A stretch of 47,401 nt of DNA from Gammaproteobacteria bacterium (GTDB lineage Bacteria > Pseudomonadota > Gammaproteobacteria > Xanthomonadales > SZUA-36). Position 1 is the stretch's first letter. Every line of letters begins with the position of its first letter. Position numbers and translations under genes: made by a program. The notes beneath the pieces were generated by a model. That model worked only from the letters and a program-made list of their open reading frames with translations. It searched no databases and had not been told where the DNA came from. The stretch is taken from assembly GCA_024277815.1 (NCBI GenBank), contig JAJRUM010000011.1, forward strand, positions 1 to 47,401. The letters are read 5' to 3'. Shown here one piece after another: positions 42,279 through 47,401 of the stretch.

Positions 42279-44094
42279 ATTCAAAATCCTCTTCACCCAG
42301 CGCACGGCATTGATCAGGGAAACCAGCAGATTGCCAATACAGCAGAATACTGTTGTTGCGTACCATCTGTTTGAAGTATTCGGTCTGCCGAAACTCTGTG
42401 CCTTCCACTTGCCATATAGCTGGCAGGGTTGTGCTTGTGCCCGGTATGCCCGTGTCGGCAAAATGATCGTAAGCTTTCAGTGCGAGTAAAATATGCGGGA
42501 ACATCATCATGTCCTGGTTGTTCTTCTCCGCCCAGCGTTTGAGACGAAGTAGTTGAGCACTATGATTTGCATCCGGGTTTTCCAGTGCGGTGATGTAATC
42601 GATGACAGGTGCATAGGTAGAATCAGTCATGGAATCCGCCATATAAAGCGCCAGCAGGTGGTCGCCAGATCGCGTCAATAACGGGATAAAGGCCCAGTCG
42701 ATGGAATGAAAGTTGGCTTCAACCGTTTTAACCAGATGTTGCATGGCGCGTTCCTGATCGCCTTTGATCAGGTAGGCCTGGGCCAAGTGCTGCTCACAAT
42801 TAAGGTAAGCCGGGTCAATTTTCAGGCAGCGGTTTAAATCGCTGATGGCTTTGTCGGGGAAGCCAAGTGCCTTGTAAAACAGGCCGGACCACAACCACGC
42901 GGTGGTGTTATTCGGGTCGTTGGCGATGGCCATATCCAGATTCTTACGAGCGGCTATAAAATCCGGTGGTGATTGACGGGCGTTTGCCAGACTGAGGACG
43001 GCGTAAGGCATGGACAGGCTTGCATCAAGGGCTATGGCTTTTTCAGCGGCTTGTATCGCCAGTTGTTGATGGTCGATGCCATCGTTCAATAACCATTCGT
43101 TTGAAACCTGTTGCGATGCCGCGAGGCCCTCCCAGGCCTGCGTGAAGTCCGGGTCGAGCTCAACGGCCCGTTGGAATAGCTGATTGGCGATATCGAGGCT
43201 TTGCCGGGCGGTAAACAGCCCACGGGCTTTCAGGTAGAGTTCGTAGGCATCCAGGTTTTGCGTAACGGTTTCAACTTTGACCGCTTCCAGGCCAACATTC
43301 AATTCCTGTTTCAACGCGTTAACAATTGCCCTGGCGATTTCATCCTGGATGGCAAAGATATCGGTCAGTTCACGGTCAAAGGTATCCGACCACAGGTGGC
43401 GGTCGTCGTTGGCATTGATCAACTGCGCTGTGATGCGCACCCGGTTGCCGGATTTGCGTACGCTGCCTTCTAGAATGTTGCCAACCTTGAGTTGCCTGGC
43501 TATCTCGGGAATATTGAGGTCCTTACCCTTGTAGGTGAACGAGGAAGTGCGAGAGGCGACTTTGAGGCCTTTGACGCGTACCAGCACGTTAAGGATCTCC
43601 TCGGAAATGCCGTCCGAGAAGAATTCCTGTTCTGGATCTGCACTCATGTTAACGAAGGGTAAAATAGCGATAGAGGGTTCCTGAGCCAGCGTCTCCACTG
43701 CCCTGGTTTCGGTGATGGGTGTTTCTGCCTGCATTGGCTCGACAGTGGTATCGGGGGTCTGGGATTGCCAGATGAAATAGCCCAGTGGGATCACCAGTAC
43801 CATGATGATGGTGCGGTCCAGTTTACGTCCGGTCGTGCTTGTGATCGACTGACTGCGGTCGATCTCGGACTCGCGTTTGACCCCTTCCGGTGTCATCTCA
43901 AACGCCCAGGCAAAGAACAAGGCAATCGGCAGGCCGATACCGACCAGCAGCATTATGGCCTTAAACACCCAGTCGGGTGCGGCGATGTTGTTCAACACCA
44001 CATCAGCGATTTGTAAAAGCAGCCAGCCACCGATCAGGTAAGCGATGCCTACCCGGACGACGTTGCGGCGCTTGAGTTCGGCGAAGAAGCTCAT
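42271..44094 (-). CDS. Array unit I: three-TM TolB-N-like/TPR protein with C-terminal Cys pair
   Basis: 607 aa from the ATG at 44094, overlapping the stop of unit J (ATGA); an ATG two codons upstream (44100, MPMSFF) is possible. Module MSFFAELKRRN, loop TPEGVKRESEIDRSQS, third helix ~95-110. The TolB-N-like domain (~141-260) reads SIAILPFVNMSADPEQEFF and NILEGSVRKSGNRVRITAQ. TPR-like helices include AVELDPDFTQAWEGLAASQ. The C-terminus PDQCRALGEEDFECE keeps the Cys pair of unit H. Its stop codon region overlaps the GTG of the relic unit. By TPR and C-terminal pattern it is closest to units H and K. Confidence 0.88.
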   Translation of the reverse strand: MSFFAELKRRNVVRVGIAYLIGGWLLLQIADVVLNNIAAPDWVFKAIMLLVGIGLPIALFFAWAFEMTPEGVKRESEIDRSQSITSTTGRKLDRTIIMVLVIPLGYFIWQSQTPDTTVEPMQAETPITETRAVETLAQEPSIAILPFVNMSADPEQEFFSDGISEEILNVLVRVKGLKVASRTSSFTYKGKDLNIPEIARQLKVGNILEGSVRKSGNRVRITAQLINANDDRHLWSDTFDRELTDIFAIQDEIARAIVNALKQELNVGLEAVKVETVTQNLDAYELYLKARGLFTARQSLDIANQLFQRAVELDPDFTQAWEGLAASQQVSNEWLLNDGIDHQQLAIQAAEKAIALDASLSMPYAVLSLANARQSPPDFIAARKNLDMAIANDPNNTTAWLWSGLFYKALGFPDKAISDLNRCLKIDPAYLNCEQHLAQAYLIKGDQERAMQHLVKTVEANFHSIDWAFIPLLTRSGDHLLALYMADSMTDSTYAPVIDYITALENPDANHSAQLLRLKRWAEKNNQDMMMFPHILLALKAYDHFADTGIPGTSTTLPAIWQVEGTEFRQTEYFKQMVRNNSILLYWQSAGFPDQCRALGEEDFECE

Positions 44095-47000
44095 TGGCAT
44101 GCAATCCTTCCATCACCCTTGCGCTGGCAGAAATTTGGCCAACCAACCTGGTCCCAGTATTCGGGCAGATTAAGTAGTTCCAAATATTCTGCGAAGCGCG
44201 GATGTGGCCTGAGTGGGGCGAAAATCGGCGACCAGATGGTTTCAATGCTGCCAAAGCCCTGTTGTTGATACCGGGTGATATCAAATTCGATGACAAATTC
44301 GATGTCATCGGATTGAGCGAGTATCATTTTCGCAAAATGGGCATCGGTCCCATAAGTACCGGAGGAAGATACTTTCGGCGCGCTGACGGTTGCACGCAGT
44401 ACATCGCGGGCGTGCTCATCAGAGGCGTCGTTCAGCAAGGCAATGATTGCGGTTCTGACCGGGGTGGACATAACCTCCGGGCTCAATTTTGCGGCCATCG
44501 CAGCGGTCGCTGCCCTGTCACCGTTGGCCAGTAGCGGAATCATCTTCCAGTAAGTTCCGAACCAATAGGTCGGAATCTGATCACGGTTGGTGGCCTTACC
44601 CCACAGATCAATCACCTCGATGGCTCTTGCATACAGCCCATCGGCCATCAGCATCCAAACGTAGCCATCGACCAATGGAACCAGCAACGGATCGATCAGA
44701 TAGCCCCGTTCAGCCACGGCAAGGGCCTCTTGCAGACGCCCGACGCTGGCCAGAAACTCTACATAGTCTTCCAGTAATTCGGAAGATTGCGGATCAATCG
44801 CCAGCGCCTGTTCGAAATAATACCCCGCTTCGGTCCACTGCCAGTTGTCACGGTAAGCACTGGCCAAAGCATCCAAAGCATCGACATTATTCGGGTCCAG
44901 CTTAAGTGCGTGCCTGGCTGTGCTGATAATCAGATCAGGTTGCCTGCCGTCTTCGTTCATCACGGAATAAGCCAGCGCCATGACGGCCCATGCCGGAGCG
45001 AATTCCGGGTCGAGTGTTGTGGTTTGTTTGAAAAGCTCCACGGCCTTTTCAAGATTTTCCTGGCCGCGTTTATGTACCAGCGCACGGCCTTGCAGGTAGC
45101 TGTCATAGGCTTCCATATTGCGGGTCTGGTTGGGGACCGTGACAACATTCAGCCCGAACTCACCGATTAACACGCGGGCGATCGATGCCGCGATTTCTTC
45201 CTGCACGGCGAAGATGTTTTCCAGTTGGCGGTCATAAGTCTCCGACCACAGGTGGAAGCCGTCATCGACCTTGATCAATTGTGCCGTTATGCGCACCTGC
45301 TTGCCCTGTGTGCGGATGCTGCCTTCCAAAATGTGCGCCACGCCGAGTTGCTCGCCTATTTCGCGTACATCACCCCGCTGGCCCTTAAAGCCGAATACTG
45401 AGGTGCGTGCCGGCACTGACAAGCCCGGGATTTTCACCAGTGCGTTGATGATTTCCTCGGTAATACCGTCAGAGAAGTATTCCTGTTCGGGGTCGGAGGA
45501 CATGTTAATAAACGGGAGTACAGCGACGGATTGGGTTTCTATATTTGGGGTCAGAGTCAAAACCTTCTGCTCTTTATCGGCAATCTCAAGCACCTTGGTA
45601 GGAGGTTTTGACTCTGACCCCAGATATCCTGACCCCTGTTCAGAGAACCTCGACTCCCACACAAAATACGCCAGCGCCACCACCAGGATCGTGATGATGC
45701 CGCGGTTCAATTTCTGCCCGGTTTCGGCGCGTATGGATTGCGAACGATCAACTTCAGATTCCCGTTTAACGCCATCGGGAGTCAGCTCAAACACCCAGGC
45801 GAAGAACAAGGCAATTGGCAGGCCAATGCCCACGATCAACATAATCACCTTAAATACCCAACCGGGTGCGGCAATGTTATTCAATACCACGTCGGCGATT
45901 TGTAGCAGCAGCCAGGCGCCGATCAGATAGGCGATTCCTACGCGGAAGACATTGCGGCGTTTGAGTTCGCTAAAAATATTCATTCTGGTGTCAGCATCAG
46001 TCGCACCCAAAGCCTTCTTCCCCAACCGCCCGGCATTGCGGTGGAAACCAAATTCACGCCAGTAATCTAGCAGTGCGACCTCGCGCACCAATGTCTGGAA
46101 GCGTTGCGAGTGACGGAAATCAGGAAATGCCGGGTCCCAAATCCAGTTCTCGGGAGATTTACCGGTTCGCTCGATTTGCTCAAAGGCGCCAAATGCCAGC
46201 AACGGGATGACGGCGCCGAATGGTAAGTCCGTAACATTATTGCCACTAAGGTAAGCCAATAAGCGCTGTTTACCCAGTGAGTGATCACGTTGCGGGTACC
46301 TGATCGCATCGGCCAGTCTGGCCCAGGGAAACATCGGATCCGGATAAGTGACCTGTGCCATTATCAGCGCCTCAATTCTGGAGCCATGTAATGCCAGAAT
46401 CGGTATCGTGCGCCCGTAGCCGACCGGCATCCTGCTGGCAGCGATACTTTCTTCCAACAGGCTTCTTGCAGCACCGACATCACCCTGGTAATACAGCGTA
46501 ATTGTGCGATGGGCTTTACAATTGGAATAGGCCGGGTCGATATCAAGACACTGCAGGAGATCGGCATCCGCTTTGTCCTGAAAACCCAGGGTGGACCAGG
46601 CGATGGCGCGCCACAGGTGGGCAGTGGCATTGTTGGCATCGGCCGCGATGGCCTTATCCAGAGACTGCAACGCGATCTTGAACCGGTCGGCAGGTTCGGG
46701 TGGGTTCAGCATCAGTATCGGTAAAAAACCTTTAACAGCCCACGGCATGGAAAGGGCCGGATCAAGTGCCAGCGCCCGGTCAGATGCTTGCAGTGCTTTA
46801 TCGTAATAGTCATGATCCAACGGGGTTGCAATCCATCCCGGCGCAACGAAATAGGCCGCTGCCAGTGTTTCCCAGGCGCGGGCAAATTCCGGATCAAGCA
46901 CAACAGCCTGTTCGAGCAACGCTATGGCCCGAGTAATATCCGCACGCGTCAGAAACAACGAACGACCTTTGAGGTAAAGGTCATAGGCGTCGAGATTATC

Positions 47001-47401
47001 GGTTGCAGCGGTAACGCTGACCGGAATTTGACTATCGGTAATGCCCAGCTTGTCTTTGAGGGCCGTAACAATGGCCGCAGCGATCTCATCCTGGATAGCG
47101 AAGATATCGACCAGTTCACGATCAAACGTTTCTGACCACAGATGCCGGTCATTGCTGGTGTCGATCAACTGCGCGGTAATCCGTACGCGGTTACCGGCCT
47201 TGCGGACACTGCCTTCCAGGATATGATTGACCTTGAGTTCAGTGGCGATTTCCGGGATGTTCAGGTTTTCACCTTTGAAGGTGAAAGACGAAGTGCGGGA
47301 AGCTACTTTGAGGCCTTCAACCCGCACCAGTACATTGAGAATTTCCTCAGAAATACCATCCGAGAAATACGTCTGGTCCGGGTCATTGCTCATATTGACG
47401 A
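44091..47401 (-). CDS. Fused array units K (partial) and J: two TolB-N-like/TPR units joined by a frameshift
   Basis: One uninterrupted frame from the window edge to a TGA at 44091. The edge part (unit K, 45984-47401, 5' end missing) starts inside a TolB-N-like domain (MSNDPDQTYF, HILEGSVRKAGNRVRITAQ), with TPRs after it. Where units H and I end in PPQCRALGE..., K reads HRNAGRLGKKALG because one A is missing from the run at 46045-46047. The frame then runs into the ATG (45983) of unit J. Unit J alone is 630 aa: MNIFSELKRRN, loop TPDGVKRESEVDRSQS, TM helices ~14-34, 43-65, 95-110, a linker made partly of an inverted repeat (~121-146), TolB-N-like domain ~152-272, TPRs and C-terminus FCQRKGDGRIACQ. 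Either a true recent fusion or a sequencing error; J is probably still translated from 45983. Confidence 0.8.
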   Translation of the reverse strand, partial: VNMSNDPDQTYFSDGISEEILNVLVRVEGLKVASRTSSFTFKGENLNIPEIATELKVNHILEGSVRKAGNRVRITAQLIDTSNDRHLWSETFDRELVDIFAIQDEIAAAIVTALKDKLGITDSQIPVSVTAATDNLDAYDLYLKGRSLFLTRADITRAIALLEQAVVLDPEFARAWETLAAAYFVAPGWIATPLDHDYYDKALQASDRALALDPALSMPWAVKGFLPILMLNPPEPADRFKIALQSLDKAIAADANNATAHLWRAIAWSTLGFQDKADADLLQCLDIDPAYSNCKAHRTITLYYQGDVGAARSLLEESIAASRMPVGYGRTIPILALHGSRIEALIMAQVTYPDPMFPWARLADAIRYPQRDHSLGKQRLLAYLSGNNVTDLPFGAVIPLLAFGAFEQIERTGKSPENWIWDPAFPDFRHSQRFQTLVREVALLDYWREFGFHRNAGRLGKKALGATDADTRMNIFSELKRRNVFRVGIAYLIGAWLLLQIADVVLNNIAAPGWVFKVIMLIVGIGLPIALFFAWVFELTPDGVKRESEVDRSQSIRAETGQKLNRGIITILVVALAYFVWESRFSEQGSGYLGSESKPPTKVLEIADKEQKVLTLTPNIETQSVAVLPFINMSSDPEQEYFSDGITEEIINALVKIPGLSVPARTSVFGFKGQRGDVREIGEQLGVAHILEGSIRTQGKQVRITAQLIKVDDGFHLWSETYDRQLENIFAVQEEIAASIARVLIGEFGLNVVTVPNQTRNMEAYDSYLQGRALVHKRGQENLEKAVELFKQTTTLDPEFAPAWAVMALAYSVMNEDGRQPDLIISTARHALKLDPNNVDALDALASAYRDNWQWTEAGYYFEQALAIDPQSSELLEDYVEFLASVGRLQEALAVAERGYLIDPLLVPLVDGYVWMLMADGLYARAIEVIDLWGKATNRDQIPTYWFGTYWKMIPLLANGDRAATAAMAAKLSPEVMSTPVRTAIIALLNDASDEHARDVLRATVSAPKVSSSGTYGTDAHFAKMILAQSDDIEFVIEFDITRYQQQGFGSIETIWSPIFAPLRPHPRFAEYLELLNLPEYWDQVGWPNFCQRKGDGRIACQ
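45547..45621. repeat. 19-bp perfect inverted repeat inside the linker of unit J
   Basis: GGGGTCAGAGTCAAAACCT (45547-45565) is the exact reverse complement of 45603-45621, with 37 nt between. A further CCTGACCCC follows at 45629-45637. It lies in frame inside the coding region, encoding residues ~121-146 between the third TM helix and the TolB-like domain. The arm resembles GGGGTCAGAGTC repeats that are dispersed in many proteobacterial genomes. Confidence 0.75.
45997..46047 (-). other. Frameshift site at the end of array unit K
   Basis: Unit H has GCGGTGGAAAACC here on the plus strand (four A); this copy has GCGGTGGAAACC (three A, 46045-46047). Restoring one A makes the minus-strand frame read GFPPQCRAVGEEGFGCD and stop at the TGA at 45999-45997, matching the ends of units H and I, 13 nt before the ATG of unit J. 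Confidence 0.8.

Noticed and set aside
25063..47401. Array units as adenylate cyclases or CadC-like DNA-binding regulators
   Set aside because: Proteins with TolB-like/TPR regions are often labelled this way, but no class III cyclase motifs and no winged-HTH are present in any unit; the N-terminus is a three-TM module instead.

Overview
The window looks like a chromosomal segment of a free-living, probably aquatic or sediment gammaproteobacterium. The evidence is moderate-to-high GC coding DNA, a TonB-dependent receptor, a glyoxylate shunt, a sigma-54-type glnK-amtB promoter and GTAG-type REP palindromes. The taxon cannot be fixed from sequence alone. No rRNA, tRNA, CRISPR array, insertion sequence or phage gene was seen.

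Layout. (1) 1-6664, plus strand: a tightly packed operon encoding a TPR/PEGA protein (cut by the window edge), a membrane PEGA protein with a degenerate SUMF1/FGE-like domain, a small secreted protein, a MotA/TolQ/ExbB-type channel subunit and two VWA proteins. The VWA proteins have ExbD-like N-terminal helices, each with a membrane Asp. It reads as an uncharacterised ion-driven envelope machine. (2) 6736-11460, minus strand: a secreted subtilase-like peptidase without the usual catalytic His, and a TonB-dependent receptor. (3) 11704-18405, minus strand: a six-gene corrinoid demethylation operon in the order MetF-like reductase, MttB-family methyltransferase without an in-frame amber codon, corrinoid protein, DUF1638 protein, pterin-binding methyltransferase, and ferredoxin/ASKHA corrinoid activator. 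Methyl groups from an unidentified methylated amine would pass through cobalamin to tetrahydrofolate and be oxidised. (4) 18670-20353: glnK-amtB behind a sigma-54 promoter and a likely NtrC site. (5) 20368-24349: a LysR regulator divergent from aceB-aceA, followed by a DUF2628 membrane protein at 24430-24831.

(6) 25063-47401, minus strand, almost half of the window: a head-to-tail array of eleven paralogous membrane proteins. Each complete unit has a conserved three-helix N-terminal module (ELKRRN start, TPEG...DRSQS...TG..LDR loop), a periplasmic TolB-N/FlgO-like domain (COG5616 type) and a divergent TPR or helical C-terminus. Many junctions are 1-4 nt stop/start overlaps, so the array is translated as a coupled operon. 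It shows active birth and death. One unit carries two TolB-like modules. Two units are joined by a one-base deletion. One survives as a 27-codon relic that still links its neighbours by overlapping stop and start codons. REP-type palindromes sit at several junctions, and one inverted repeat has been absorbed into a coding linker.

The two strongest candidates for undescribed biology are the tandem TolB-like/TPR receptor-like array and the ExbB/VWA/PEGA operon at the left end.
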